Origin: Prevotella sp. | GTDB lineage: Bacteria; Bacteroidota; Bacteroidia; Bacteroidales; Bacteroidaceae | Assembly: GCA_020026195.1 (NCBI GenBank) | Contig: JAHHQW010000008.1 | Span: 1-57,105, forward strand | Length of the DNA stretch: 57,105 bases | Direction: 5' to 3' | In this document: positions 48,090 to 56,610 of the stretch, one piece after another | How positions within the stretch are numbered: the first letter of the stretch is position 1 | How the letters are laid out: each line of letters begins with the position of its first letter | Notes under the pieces: generated by a model | The model's input: only the letters and a program-made list of their open reading frames with translations | Told to the model about the DNA's origin: nothing | Database searches by the model: none | Translations under genes and position numbers: made by a program

Positions 48090-48236
48090 ATGAATCTATC
48101 GGAAAAAGAAAAGAAAGTGGCAAAAAGGTTTATCTTACTATGTATTGTTCTCGGTATAATCTTAGGAATCCGTGCAGGATACATAGCTGGCAAAGCTGAT
48201 AAGACCGCTGCTCCAATGGAAAAAACAATCAAATAA
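48090..48236 (+). CDS. 48-aa single-pass membrane protein
   Basis: A short ORF (48 codons plus stop) with a basic N-terminus (NLSEKEKKVAKR), one hydrophobic helix FILLCIVLGIILGIRAGY, and a polar tail. It is predicted N-in, single-pass. A strong promoter lies directly upstream, and the TraB/GumN gene starts 14 bp downstream, so it is probably translated as the first gene of that operon. No family was recognised. It could assist or localise the GumN-like protein; that is inference from linkage. Confidence 0.6.
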   Translation: MNLSEKEKKVAKRFILLCIVLGIILGIRAGYIAGKADKTAAPMEKTIK

Positions 48237-48250
48237 AAATCATTTAATTT

Positions 48251-49174
48251 ATGAAGAAAATATTTATGCTCGTTGCGCTGTTCGTAGCCGCAACATTCGG
48301 TGCTCATGCACAGTTACTTTACAAAATTTCAGGCAAGAATCTTAAAGCTCCGTCGTATATCGTAGGAACTTATCACATAGCACCGCATACTTTCATCGAC
48401 TCAATTCCTGGTCTTAAGAACGTTTATGGCGACATTAAACAGGTGTATGGCGAAGTGGTAGCTTCTGAAATGATGAATCAGGAGAACATGATGAAAAGGA
48501 TGAAGATGGTTATGCTCCCCGAAGGACAGACTCTATACACTATTTATACTGAAGACGAAATTAAAGAGATTGATGCCATCATTCAGCAGGTAATGGGTGT
48601 ATCAATGAAAAATCCTATGGTTGAAAAACAGCTCATTCAGCTTTCTCCGCAGACTCTCAGTACTCAGCTTGATGTTTTAAATGCAATGAAAATGAATCCG
48701 GGTCTTGACATTTCAAAACCTATAGACATTCAGCTGCAAAACATGGCTATAGAGAAGGGACTTAAGGTCGGCGGACTCGAAACAGTAGAGAGTCAGATGA
48801 AAATTTTATTTGATGTTCCTTTGGAAAAGGGAAAGAAGGCTCTGCTCTGTGCCGTACGTAACTTTGAAGCTTCAAAGGAGCTGGCAAAACATCTTCAGGA
48901 TGCTTACATGAGTCGAGACATCAAGGGCGTTGAGAATGCCATGAACGAGAAACTCAACAACGAGTGCGATCTTTCTGAAGAGGATTTGAATGTTATGATT
49001 TACAATCGTAACAACAATTGGATTAAGGAAATGCCTGCAATAATGGAAACTCCTACTCTCTTTGCCGTAGGTGCAGGTCATCTCGTTGGCGAAAAGGGTG
49101 TTCTTTCACTGCTTAAAAAAGCTGGTTATACTGTAGAAGCAGTAGACGTTGTTAAGGCTAAATGCTGTAAATAA
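48251..49174 (+). CDS. TraB/GumN family protein, exported
   Basis: A 307-aa protein with a signal peptide (FMLVALFVAATFGAHA). The family core follows: LLYKISGKNLKAPSYIVGTYHIAPH near the N-terminus holds the GTxH motif, QVYGEVVAS supplies the conserved Glu, a long helical middle contains LSPQTLSTQLDVL, and the C-terminal AVGAGHLVGEKGVLSLLKKAGYTVE matches GxGHLxG. Related to the Tiki/EreA-like fold with a putative metalloprotease site, but the substrate is unknown. Likely periplasmic. It is the second gene after the 48-aa membrane protein, followed by a terminator. Confidence 0.87.
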   Translation: MKKIFMLVALFVAATFGAHAQLLYKISGKNLKAPSYIVGTYHIAPHTFIDSIPGLKNVYGDIKQVYGEVVASEMMNQENMMKRMKMVMLPEGQTLYTIYTEDEIKEIDAIIQQVMGVSMKNPMVEKQLIQLSPQTLSTQLDVLNAMKMNPGLDISKPIDIQLQNMAIEKGLKVGGLETVESQMKILFDVPLEKGKKALLCAVRNFEASKELAKHLQDAYMSRDIKGVENAMNEKLNNECDLSEEDLNVMIYNRNNNWIKEMPAIMETPTLFAVGAGHLVGEKGVLSLLKKAGYTVEAVDVVKAKCCK

Positions 49175-49198
49175 ATTTCATTAATATAGTTTTATTTA

Positions 49199-49237
49199 AT
49201 ATCGGGTGTTTCGCAAGGAACATCCGGTATTTTTTTA
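49199..49237 (+). terminator. Terminator after the TraB/GumN gene
   Basis: ATCGGGTGTTTC pairs with GGAACATCCGGT through several G-T pairs, then a run of seven T. Confidence 0.65.
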
Positions 49238-49278
49238 TTCTCTCATCTGACACTTACACAGCACCAGTTACCAATAAG

Positions 49279-49446
49279 TTATTTATTTGTTGTGTTCTCA
49301 ATAACATCAATGTCATTGTCATTGCATACAAATTGGTCTAATGTCTCTGCACTATTTCCAGATTTCCATCTGCCTGATTCATTATATATATATTTGTACC
49401 AGTCTTCAACAGTCCATAATATATTACCCTTATAAATAATTTCCAT
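49279..49446 (-). CDS. 55-aa hypothetical protein with a consensus promoter
   Basis: A minus-strand ORF of 55 codons. The composition is protein-like: it begins MEIIYKGNILWTVEDWYKYI with four aromatic residues in 20, then GRWKSGNSAETLDQF, and has an acidic end (NDNDIDVIENT). No signal or membrane segment is evident and no family was recognised. The support is the full-consensus promoter upstream (TTTG at the complement of 49561-49564, 21 bases, TATATTTG at the complement of 49532-49539) with an 85-bp leader. It is isolated between the TraB/GumN terminator and the peroxiredoxin terminator. Confidence 0.5.
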   Translation of the reverse strand: MEIIYKGNILWTVEDWYKYIYNESGRWKSGNSAETLDQFVCNDNDIDVIENTTNK

Positions 49447-49531
49447 AATTGATTATTTCAGTGTTTTTAGATAATTGTCTCTATGATTTATCTTAAATAG
49501 CTTTTCAAGAATTAGCTATATTTTTTATAAG

Positions 49532-49564
49532 CAAATATATAAAAATACCATCCAGTATTACAAA
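49532..49564 (-). promoter_or_regulatory. Promoter for the 55-aa minus-strand ORF
   Basis: TTTG-N21-TATATTTG on the minus strand, a complete Bacteroidetes core promoter not explained by any larger gene. Confidence 0.6.
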
Positions 49565-49624
49565 TAAATCCTAATGTGTTTCCTACCGCAAAATTATTTC
49601 AACGACCAACTTGTGGCAATAAAA

Positions 49625-49653
49625 AATCTCTGCACCATGATGGCACAGAGATT
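49625..49653 (-). terminator. Terminator after the peroxiredoxin gene
   Basis: AATCTCTG / CAGAGATT, with additional CCA/TGG pairing inside, reading into TTTTTTATTG on the minus strand. Confidence 0.75.
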
Positions 49654-49717
49654 ATTTTATTAAGAATTATCATTCAGAAAAGGATAACTAATCCTCTGAT
49701 CGTGTTGTCGCTTTTAA

Positions 49718-50422
49718 TTATTTACCGAGTTTAGCCTCAACATCCTCTTTAGAAAGATTCTTTGTAACGAAGAACCAGTCGTAAGCATTAAACTCATTGT
49801 TCTTGTTCTCCATACGTTCCTTAGCTACGCCGCATGTTCCAGCAGGAGGAACGATAACTTCTGTACCGGGACGCCAGTCAGCAGGAAGAGCGCACTTGAA
49901 ATTGTCAGCTGTCTGAAGGCCGATGAGTACACGCTTGATTTCGTCGAAGTTACGGCCGAGGTTCATAGGATAGTACATCAGTGTACGAACAATTCCCTGT
50001 GGGTCGATGAAGAATACGGCACGAACTGCTGCTGTTGAACTTGCACCCGGCTGAATCATACCGTAGAGGTTAGCAACCTTCATTGAGATATCATCAATCA
50101 GAGGGAACTTAACTTCAATGTTCTTCATTCCATTGTATTCAATCTTCTCGTAGATTGTACGCAACCATGCGATGTGACTGTGAATACCGTCTACAGAAAG
50201 ACCGATGAGCTGGCAGTTCAAATCTTCAAATTCTTTCTGCATCTTACCAAATGTCATGAACTCTGTTGTGCAGACAGGTGTAAAGTCTGAAGGATGGCTG
50301 AAGAGGATAACCCACTTGCCTTTGAAGTCAGCAGGGAAATTGATAGGACCCTGTGTTGTATTAGCCTGAAATTCGGGAGCTTTCTCACCGATGCGTGGCA
50401 TTGAATAAATCTTTTCTTCCAT
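49718..50422 (-). CDS. Peroxiredoxin, Prx6/archaeal AhpC-like
   Basis: A 234-aa thiol peroxidase. The peroxidatic site is HPSDFTPVCTTEF (PxxxTxxC, Cys about residue 51), followed by LSVDGIHSHIAWLR as in Prx6. Arg in AAVRAVFFIDPQG completes the catalytic triad. The C-terminal extension with WRPG and PPAGTCGVA provides a second Cys typical of the archaeal-like Prx6 branch. It reduces H2O2 and organic peroxides in the cytoplasm, important for a strict anaerobe. It is monocistronic with a full-consensus promoter at 50471-50502. Confidence 0.92.
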   Translation of the reverse strand: MEEKIYSMPRIGEKAPEFQANTTQGPINFPADFKGKWVILFSHPSDFTPVCTTEFMTFGKMQKEFEDLNCQLIGLSVDGIHSHIAWLRTIYEKIEYNGMKNIEVKFPLIDDISMKVANLYGMIQPGASSTAAVRAVFFIDPQGIVRTLMYYPMNLGRNFDEIKRVLIGLQTADNFKCALPADWRPGTEVIVPPAGTCGVAKERMENKNNEFNAYDWFFVTKNLSKEDVEAKLGK

Positions 50423-50814
50423 AATCGTATATTGTTTTATTTGTTATTACTTATTTGTTTAATTCTGATGCAAATATAGTTATTAGTTTAATACCTTCCA
50501 AATAAAAAGTTGTAAAAATTACAATATAGTAATACAATTAATATATTTAGTGGATTTTTCTATGTTTTGTAATGGTAACACCTTATTATATATAGGGAAT
50601 TTTGTTTTGAACATGCTTAAAAGCATTTAATATATCCGCTAAAATGTATTACTTATCGTTACGAAATAAGTTTGTACTTCTTCAAATTCAACGTTTAGTT
50701 CATCTATAAAAAACATTTTTCTGCATCATGACTGCTTTTATGCGACATTGGCTTTTACTGAATTAAATTAAACCTGGCTCACTTTCGCGTTAATAAGACA
50801 TAAAAACATCTGAC
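50423..50814. other. Intergenic gap upstream of peroxiredoxin and lipoprotein genes
   Basis: Contains the peroxiredoxin promoter: minus strand TTTG (complement of 50499-50502), 20 bases, TATATTTG (complement of 50471-50478). It also holds the recurrent motif at 50576-50597 and a TAAGTTTG box at 50667-50674 without a clear -33. No ORF was seen. Confidence 0.6.
50576..50597 (+). repeat. Recurrent TTATTATATATA motif, copy 5
   Basis: TAACACCTTATTATATATAG followed by GG, nearly identical to the copy at 46518. Confidence 0.45.
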
Positions 50815-51870
50815 GTGAATATAAAACAAACATACGATTTCTTTTTATTATTTGATTATTTATTACTTTTGCGCACTAAAACATCTTTATCTATAACATT
50901 TAACAAAATTCTATTAGTATTATTCTATATAACAAGTGTTGCTATATTTTCATCTTGCAGCAACGATGATGACAACAATACGGAGCAGTCAATAAATGAA
51001 AACGACTGGATGTTAGAGGGTTCATGGAAACTAAAAAATAAATTTTCGGATGATAGTTTTACGATGTCTGACATTACATTCAGAACTGACGGAACTGGTG
51101 TCTCTGACAATAATAAATTCAGATGGTACACTCATGACAGACAACTGTTTATCAGTTTTGACAATGGAAAACGACTGGAGGAAAACTATAGCATTTCGGG
51201 GGCTTCATTGGACATCAGCAACATAGGTGTTTTTGAGACAGAACTTCCGATGACAGGCACATGGTATGCATGCAATGCCATGAAAGAGTTTAACGGAAAT
51301 ACTTTCTGCTACCATCTTAATGCAAACGGAGACGGCATAAAATACACATTTGATTATATAGGATTATCGGCAAAGACTTTCTTTAAATGGAACAGATCGC
51401 GTAATGGCATCAGTATAATATACAAATACCTGACTGAGGAAAAGGATTGTTCTTTTTCTGGCGATACGATAAACATTAACGGGGAGGGGTGTTTCACTTC
51501 TGTCCCACCCTTCTACGGACATTGGTCGGCTGTTGACTGCAACGAAGGACTGATAAATAAAGGTGACAATAATTATTCTACGCTTGATATATCGTCTAAA
51601 GGAGACAAAAACTACTTTGTATGTAAGTACAAGACATCCGACGGGAACGATTATTCTGACGCCATGTTTCAGGGAATCGTAAAGTTTACAACAACACATC
51701 AGCAGTTTTTTGATGATCAGCAGATATTCATAATTCAAGATGTTACGGGAGCTACTGATGCAAGCGTAATTAATTATCGTTTCTTCTATTACAAGCCTTA
51801 CAAGAAAGTTTACCTTGATTTAAGCCGCGACTCTAAAATTAATGAATTTGTTCGTTACGAACTTGAATAA
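50815..51870 (+). CDS. Lipoprotein with repeated lipocalin-like beta domains
   Basis: An exported lipoprotein: hydrophobic KILLVLFYITSVAIFSSC with lipobox FSSC, then an acidic DDDNN linker. The mature part contains at least three similar modules opening with W (MLEGSWKLKNKF, MTGTWYACNAM, YGHWSAVDC), each with beta-rich content, resembling lipocalin-like domains of Bacteroidetes lipoproteins. The start is uncertain: the ATG at 50815 gives an unusually long 47-residue pre-lipobox part, and TACTTTTG (50864-50871) lies inside the first codons. No ATG occurs between that box and the lipobox; the natural position before NKILL reads TTT. The function is unknown, probably surface binding. Confidence 0.65.
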   Translation: MNIKQTYDFFLLFDYLLLLRTKTSLSITFNKILLVLFYITSVAIFSSCSNDDDNNTEQSINENDWMLEGSWKLKNKFSDDSFTMSDITFRTDGTGVSDNNKFRWYTHDRQLFISFDNGKRLEENYSISGASLDISNIGVFETELPMTGTWYACNAMKEFNGNTFCYHLNANGDGIKYTFDYIGLSAKTFFKWNRSRNGISIIYKYLTEEKDCSFSGDTININGEGCFTSVPPFYGHWSAVDCNEGLINKGDNNYSTLDISSKGDKNYFVCKYKTSDGNDYSDAMFQGIVKFTTTHQQFFDDQQIFIIQDVTGATDASVINYRFFYYKPYKKVYLDLSRDSKINEFVRYELE

Positions 51871-52367
51871 CTGCACACTTATATTTTATATTTACATTCA
51901 GTCTACTATTAATCACAGAATTATAAACGAACAGAAAGCACTGATAAATTTACTTTTAAGCGTTATTTCATAAAATAACCAATAAACTGAAGCTGCACTG
52001 AAAGATATTTGTCCAAAAAGCACCTTTTTATGCTATTTTTCTTCAAAAACCAAGATTTTTCAGCCTTAAACACAGTGATAAATGTCAGCTAACGTAATGA
52101 CAGAAGTTTATAGTTGTCATTACAAAAGTTATGAAACAAGGTTAGTCCCATAGAAAACGCACATAAAACGACCTTTATTAATCAGTTTATTTCATACAGA
52201 ACTTTGTTGAATTCAAAATATTGAAAAAACCAGATAGAGTAATCAGTATATAATGCAACTAATATTCCGTAATTTATAATTACGCACAGACCTATATAAA
52301 TTGAAGGCGGCACACAGAATTATATTTCTGCATGCCGCCATAAATTTATCTAACAATCTAAAATATA
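51871..52367. other. AT-rich convergent gap
   Basis: It holds a small perfect palindrome CGTAATT-TAT-AATTACG (52268-52284) and the dapA terminator at 52306-52339. No ORF, promoter or repeat was recognised in 51900-52260. Confidence 0.4.
52306..52339 (-). terminator. Terminator after dapA
   Basis: GGCGGCA / TGCCGCC outer arms with ACAGAA/TTCTG pairing inside. The following minus-strand sequence is only moderately T-rich. Confidence 0.6.
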
Positions 52368-53255
52368 CTACAGATTAAGATCTTTAAGAATCTCTGTAAT
52401 CTTTCTCAACGTTGTAAGTCGTGTAGGAACAAGAGGCAGTCGGAGAACATTCTCTATGAATCCCATCTCATGCAATGCAGCCTTCACTCCGGCAGGATTG
52501 CCGTCAACGAACAACAGACTGAAAAGATCAGTAAACTTATGATGAATCTTACGTGCTGCCTCAAACTCGCCATTAAACTCAAGGCGAATCATCTTAGAAA
52601 ACTGTTTGGGCAGTGCATTTCCGATTACTGATATTGCACCGGCTGCACCACATGCCACCATAGGGAAAGTAAGTGCATCGTCGCCACTCAGCACATCAAA
52701 ATATTCAGGTTTGTTTTTAATTATCTCGTCTACCTGCTCAAGATTTCCCGCAGCCTCCTTTATGGCAACAACATTAGGACAGTCGTTAGCAATACGCAGC
52801 GTAGTCTCTGCCTTTAGATTTACCCCCGTACGTCCGGGAACATTATAAAGAACTACTGGTAATGGCGAAGCCTCGGAAACAGCCTTAAAATGCTGATAAA
52901 GACCTTCCTGAGACGGTTTGTTATAATAAGGACATACGCTGAGTACACCGTCAACACCCTCGAAATCCATAGTTTTCAGGTCGTTTACTACGGTACGCGT
53001 GTCGTTTCCGCCGCATCCCATAAGAATCGGAACCCTGCGTGCTACGGTATTTACCACAAACTGCTTTATCTCATGCTTTTCGTCAGTGGTAAGACAAGGA
53101 GTTTCGCCGGTAGTTGCAAGAATACAGAAGAAGTCGGCTCCGCCCTCCAACTGATATTCTATCAGTCGTTTAAGTGCATCGAAGTCTACGCTGCCATCCT
53201 TTTTAAATGGTGTTACAAGTGCAATTCCCAGTCCCCTGAATATATTTTTCGCCAT
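52368..53255 (-). CDS. dapA: 4-hydroxy-tetrahydrodipicolinate synthase
   Basis: A 295-aa TIM-barrel class I aldolase condensing pyruvate with aspartate semialdehyde in lysine and diaminopimelate synthesis. Recognised parts are GLGIALVTPFKKDGSVDFDAL at the start, ATTGETPCLTTDEK (pyruvate-binding GTTGE-like motif), YYNKPSQEGLYQHF with the catalytic Tyr, LYNVPGRTGVNL, and VAIKEAAGN with the Schiff-base Lys. Length and order are typical. It is monocistronic with a full-consensus promoter (53281-53311). Confidence 0.94.
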   Translation of the reverse strand: MAKNIFRGLGIALVTPFKKDGSVDFDALKRLIEYQLEGGADFFCILATTGETPCLTTDEKHEIKQFVVNTVARRVPILMGCGGNDTRTVVNDLKTMDFEGVDGVLSVCPYYNKPSQEGLYQHFKAVSEASPLPVVLYNVPGRTGVNLKAETTLRIANDCPNVVAIKEAAGNLEQVDEIIKNKPEYFDVLSGDDALTFPMVACGAAGAISVIGNALPKQFSKMIRLEFNGEFEAARKIHHKFTDLFSLLFVDGNPAGVKAALHEMGFIENVLRLPLVPTRLTTLRKITEILKDLNL

Positions 53256-53280
53256 AAATTAAGTTTTGTTCAATATGATG

Positions 53281-53311
53281 CAAAGATAATGTAAGGACTT
53301 ATAAATGCAAA
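53281..53311 (-). promoter_or_regulatory. dapA core promoter
   Basis: Minus strand TTTG (complement of 53308-53311), 19 bases, TATCTTTG (complement of 53281-53288), 25 bp from the ATG. Confidence 0.75.
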
Positions 53312-53380
53312 ATAAATGAACTATATTTTTGATATTTAATATCATTTAGCCACGATAATTTAAAAAGCCACATTAATTAT

Positions 53381-53411
53381 TTTGGATTTCGACCTATTTA
53401 CATTATCTTTG
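53381..53411 (+). promoter_or_regulatory. glnS core promoter
   Basis: TTTG at 53381-53384, 19 bases, TATCTTTG at 53404-53411, 38 bp from the ATG. Confidence 0.75.
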
Positions 53412-53449
53412 TGTCCTATTTGATTGATAATAAAAGTATTTTTTAAGAT

Positions 53450-55156
53450 ATGACAAAGACAGAAGAAAGTTCTGCAAAAGAAAAGAAAAATGTTAGTTTT
53501 GTAGAACAAATTGTTCAGGGTGAATTAGCAAAAGGAAAGAACGGCGGAAGGTTACAGACACGTTTCCCGCCAGAGCCTAACGGCTACCTGCACATAGGTC
53601 ATGCCAAGGCTATATGTATGGACTTCGGTGTTGCCGAACGTAACGGCGGCATCTGCAACCTTCGTTTTGATGATACTAACCCGAGTAAGGAGAACGACGA
53701 ATACGTTAACTCTATCCTCTATGATATCAAATGGTTAGGATTCCACTGGAATAACATATACTACGCTTCTGACTATTTCCAGAAGCTCTGGGACTTTGCT
53801 ATCTGGATGATTAAGGAAGGTAAGGCTTACGTTGACGAGCAGACTTCTGAACAGATTGCTGCACAGAAGGGTACTCCTACCGAACCGGGTACAGAATCTC
53901 CTTTCAGAAACCGTCCCATTGAGGAAAATCTCCGTCTGTTCAATCACATGAACACTGCCGATGCCATTGAAGGTTCTATGGTTCTGCGTGCTAAGCTCGA
54001 CATGGCTAATCCTAACATGCACTTCCGTGACCCAGTAATCTACCGTATCATTCAGACTCCGCACCACCGCACTGGTACTAAGTGGCATGCTTATCCTATG
54101 TACGACTTCGCACACGGACAGAGCGACTACTTTGAAGGTGTTACCCATTCTATCTGTACTCTTGAGTTCGTACCTCACCGTCCGCTCTACGATCATTTCG
54201 TAGACGAGGTTAAACGCATGGAAGGATGCGAAGTTCTTGACGACAACCGTCCGCGTCAGATTGAGTTCAACCGTCTGAACCTTACAAACACAGTGATGAG
54301 CAAGCGTAAGCTCCACTCTCTTGTCGACGAACATCTCGTAAGCGGTTGGGACGACCCACGTATGCCGACACTTTGCGGTATGCGCCGCAGAGGTTATTCT
54401 CCAGAAAGTATCCGCAACTTTATCGACAGCATCGGATATACTAAGTTCAATGCTCTTAACGATATGGCTCTGCTCGAAGCTTCTGTACGTGATGACCTTA
54501 ACGCAAAAGCTATCCGTGTTTCTGCTGTTGTAGACCCCGTTCGTCTTACTATCACCAACTATCCCGACGATATGGTTGAGGAGATGACGGCCATCAATAA
54601 CCCAGAAAACGAAAACGACGGAACACACACTATCAAGTTCTCTAAGCATCTGTGGATGGAACGTGAGGACTTCATGGAAGACGCTCCTAAGAAATTCTTC
54701 CGTATGACTCCGGGCAACGAAGTTCGTCTTAAGAATGCTTATATTGTTAAGTGTACAGGTTGCAGAAAGGATGAAAATGGTAATATCGTAGAGATATTTG
54801 CCGAATACGATCCAGAAAGCAAGACAGGTATGCCAGGTGCCAACCGCCGTGTAAAGGGCACTCTGCACTGGGTTTCTGCCGACCACTGCGTAAAGGCTGA
54901 GGTAAGAGAATACGATCGTCTGTTCACTGTAGAAGATCCTTCTGCCGACGAACGCGACTTCCGCGAGCTTCTCAATCCCGAATCTCTCAAGGTTCGTAAT
55001 GAATGTTACGTTGAGGAATATGCTGCAACAAAGCAGCCGGGCGAATATCTCCAGTTCCAGCGCATAGGCTACTTCATGGCCGATAAGGATGGTTCTGCCG
55101 AACATCCTGTATTCAACAAGACTGTTGGTCTGAGAGATAACTGGAAAAAGAATTAA
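53450..55156 (+). CDS. glnS: Glutamine--tRNA ligase
   Basis: A 568-aa class I aminoacyl-tRNA synthetase charging tRNA-Gln. The catalytic core has RFPPEPNGYLHIGHAKA (HIGH motif), LRFDDTNP, YPMYDFAHGQSDYFEGVTHSICTLEF, and the KMSKS-type VMSKRKL (about residues 284-290). The C-terminal anticodon-binding beta barrels follow (from about 360, with VRLTITNYPD). It ends LQFQRIGYFMADKDGS, typical of bacterial GlnRS. The N-terminus has a short Lys-rich extension. A large open frame on the opposite strand is a shadow of this gene. Confidence 0.95.
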   Translation: MTKTEESSAKEKKNVSFVEQIVQGELAKGKNGGRLQTRFPPEPNGYLHIGHAKAICMDFGVAERNGGICNLRFDDTNPSKENDEYVNSILYDIKWLGFHWNNIYYASDYFQKLWDFAIWMIKEGKAYVDEQTSEQIAAQKGTPTEPGTESPFRNRPIEENLRLFNHMNTADAIEGSMVLRAKLDMANPNMHFRDPVIYRIIQTPHHRTGTKWHAYPMYDFAHGQSDYFEGVTHSICTLEFVPHRPLYDHFVDEVKRMEGCEVLDDNRPRQIEFNRLNLTNTVMSKRKLHSLVDEHLVSGWDDPRMPTLCGMRRRGYSPESIRNFIDSIGYTKFNALNDMALLEASVRDDLNAKAIRVSAVVDPVRLTITNYPDDMVEEMTAINNPENENDGTHTIKFSKHLWMEREDFMEDAPKKFFRMTPGNEVRLKNAYIVKCTGCRKDENGNIVEIFAEYDPESKTGMPGANRRVKGTLHWVSADHCVKAEVREYDRLFTVEDPSADERDFRELLNPESLKVRNECYVEEYAATKQPGEYLQFQRIGYFMADKDGSAEHPVFNKTVGLRDNWKKN

Positions 55157-55170
55157 TCTAAACATATAAT

Positions 55171-55201
55171 AAAGGGTTGCCATCTTTTATGACAGCCCTT
55201 T
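55171..55201 (+). terminator. Terminator after glnS
   Basis: AAAGGGTTG / CAGCCCTTT (one G-T) with CAT/ATG inside, then ATTTTT. Confidence 0.75.
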
Positions 55202-55221
55202 ATTTTTAATTTTCTGTGCCG

Positions 55222-55959
55222 ATGACCGACATCAGAAGGGATATAGAAAGGATTTTAAACTCAACAACCATAGATGGCGGAGAGCTGTCACACATTGCTG
55301 ATGTACTCAGAACTGAAAAGCTTTTCGACCTTGCCGACAAGTTCACTACACAACTTGTGCTGAAACATCCTGAAGATGAAGCTCTGCTGATGAGGGCTTG
55401 GTATCTTGCTGACATTGCCGGCAGATATAAAGAAGCATCGGATATATTGAGGACAATCGGTACAAGCAATGACGTAATGTTTGCCTTACTCTGTGCAAGC
55501 GTCAGACTGCACATCACAAACGATGCTGATGCGGCTGACGGTATTCTTGAGGATTTTGCAAAGAATCATCAGGAAGCAGTGTCTGACATGGCGCTTGAAG
55601 CTGCACGTATGTTCATAACATGCCAATTTACGGACATGGCTGAAAAATGGATTCTGCTTTACAATGGAGAAAAAGACAACGACTATCTTATGGTTTATGG
55701 CGAAATTCTCATTGCACGAGAAGAATTTGACAAGGCAGCAGACATTTACAGAAAGATTTCTCAGACAGACGGCACGTGCTGTGAAACATGGACTCGTCTG
55801 TCAGATGTTCTGATTAATGCAAAAGACTACAAGTCTGCCATGGAGGCAGCAGAAAATGCCCTAAAAATTGACAAAAATTGTAACAAAGCACTGGAGAACA
55901 TACATATATGTACTCTGTGTATGAACAGACATAACAATAAAATAACTAATAACCAATAA
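55222..55959 (+). CDS. TPR-like repeat protein
   Basis: A 245-aa soluble helical protein. Degenerate TPR-type helix pairs are visible: DLADKFTTQLVLKHPEDEALLMRAWYLADIAG, MVYGEILIAREEFDKAADIYRKI, and WTRLSDVLINAKDYKSAMEAAENALKID, the clearest repeat. It should be a protein-interaction scaffold with no enzymatic motif. I start at ATG 55222; an in-frame GTG at 55216 would add two residues. It lies 14 bp before the DedA gene, so the two are likely co-transcribed. The partner and role are unknown. Confidence 0.7.
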   Translation: MTDIRRDIERILNSTTIDGGELSHIADVLRTEKLFDLADKFTTQLVLKHPEDEALLMRAWYLADIAGRYKEASDILRTIGTSNDVMFALLCASVRLHITNDADAADGILEDFAKNHQEAVSDMALEAARMFITCQFTDMAEKWILLYNGEKDNDYLMVYGEILIAREEFDKAADIYRKISQTDGTCCETWTRLSDVLINAKDYKSAMEAAENALKIDKNCNKALENIHICTLCMNRHNNKITNNQ

Positions 55960-55973
55960 AATAAAAATAGAAA

Positions 55974-56606
55974 ATGAACTGGATTACATCTTTACTAGGC
56001 AATCTTAATTATGGAACGATACTATTCCTCATGTTACTTGAGAGTACCGTCATCCCTGTACCCAGCGAACTTGTAGTGGCTCCCGCAGCTTACCATGCTG
56101 CAGGTGGCAACCTCGACGTATTTCTCGTAATTCTTTTTGCTACCATCGGTGCCGACCTCGGTGCTACTATAAACTATGTGGTAGCTTATTACGTAGGTCG
56201 TCCCGTAATTTATCGTTTTGCCGATAGTAAATGGGGTAAGATGTGTCTTCTTAACCGCGACAAGGTTATAAAGAGCGAACAGTATTTCGATAATCACGGA
56301 ATGGTGGCTACCATAACAGGTCGTCTGCTTCCCGGTATCCGTCATCTTATTTCAATCCCTGCCGGTCTTGCTAAGATGAACTATTGGAAATTTCTCTTAT
56401 ACACTACCATAGGTGCAGGTGCATGGAACATCATACTTGCTGCAATGGGCTGGTATCTGCATGCCATCGTCCCTGAAGATCAGCTTACAGATAAGATAAT
56501 GGAGTACGGCGAATACATTAAGATTTTCCTTATTGTAGTAGTACTGATTGCAGGAGGTTATTTCCTCTTTAAATATCTTCGCAAGAAGAAGGCTTCAAAG
56601 AAATAA
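55974..56606 (+). CDS. DedA family membrane protein (VTT domain)
   Basis: A 210-aa polytopic protein of the DedA/SNARE-associated family, implicated in lipid-carrier flipping and membrane homeostasis. Visible are ESTVIPVPSELVVAPAAYHAA (the re-entrant-loop ExxxxPxPxE motif), GADLGATINYVVAYYVGRPV, and the second re-entrant region TGRLLPGIRHLISIPAGLAKM with the conserved R and G residues. The C-terminus is strongly basic (KYLRKKKASKK), cytoplasmic. It lies between the TPR and the 117-aa membrane protein genes in one transcription unit. Confidence 0.9.
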   Translation: MNWITSLLGNLNYGTILFLMLLESTVIPVPSELVVAPAAYHAAGGNLDVFLVILFATIGADLGATINYVVAYYVGRPVIYRFADSKWGKMCLLNRDKVIKSEQYFDNHGMVATITGRLLPGIRHLISIPAGLAKMNYWKFLLYTTIGAGAWNIILAAMGWYLHAIVPEDQLTDKIMEYGEYIKIFLIVVVLIAGGYFLFKYLRKKKASKK

Positions 56607-56610
56607 TGTA

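Noticed and set aside
53735..55183. 482-aa open frame antisense to glnS
   Set aside because: It mirrors the whole GlnRS gene, has no recognisable domain, and its opposite strand carries HIGH and MSK motifs; a codon-bias shadow.
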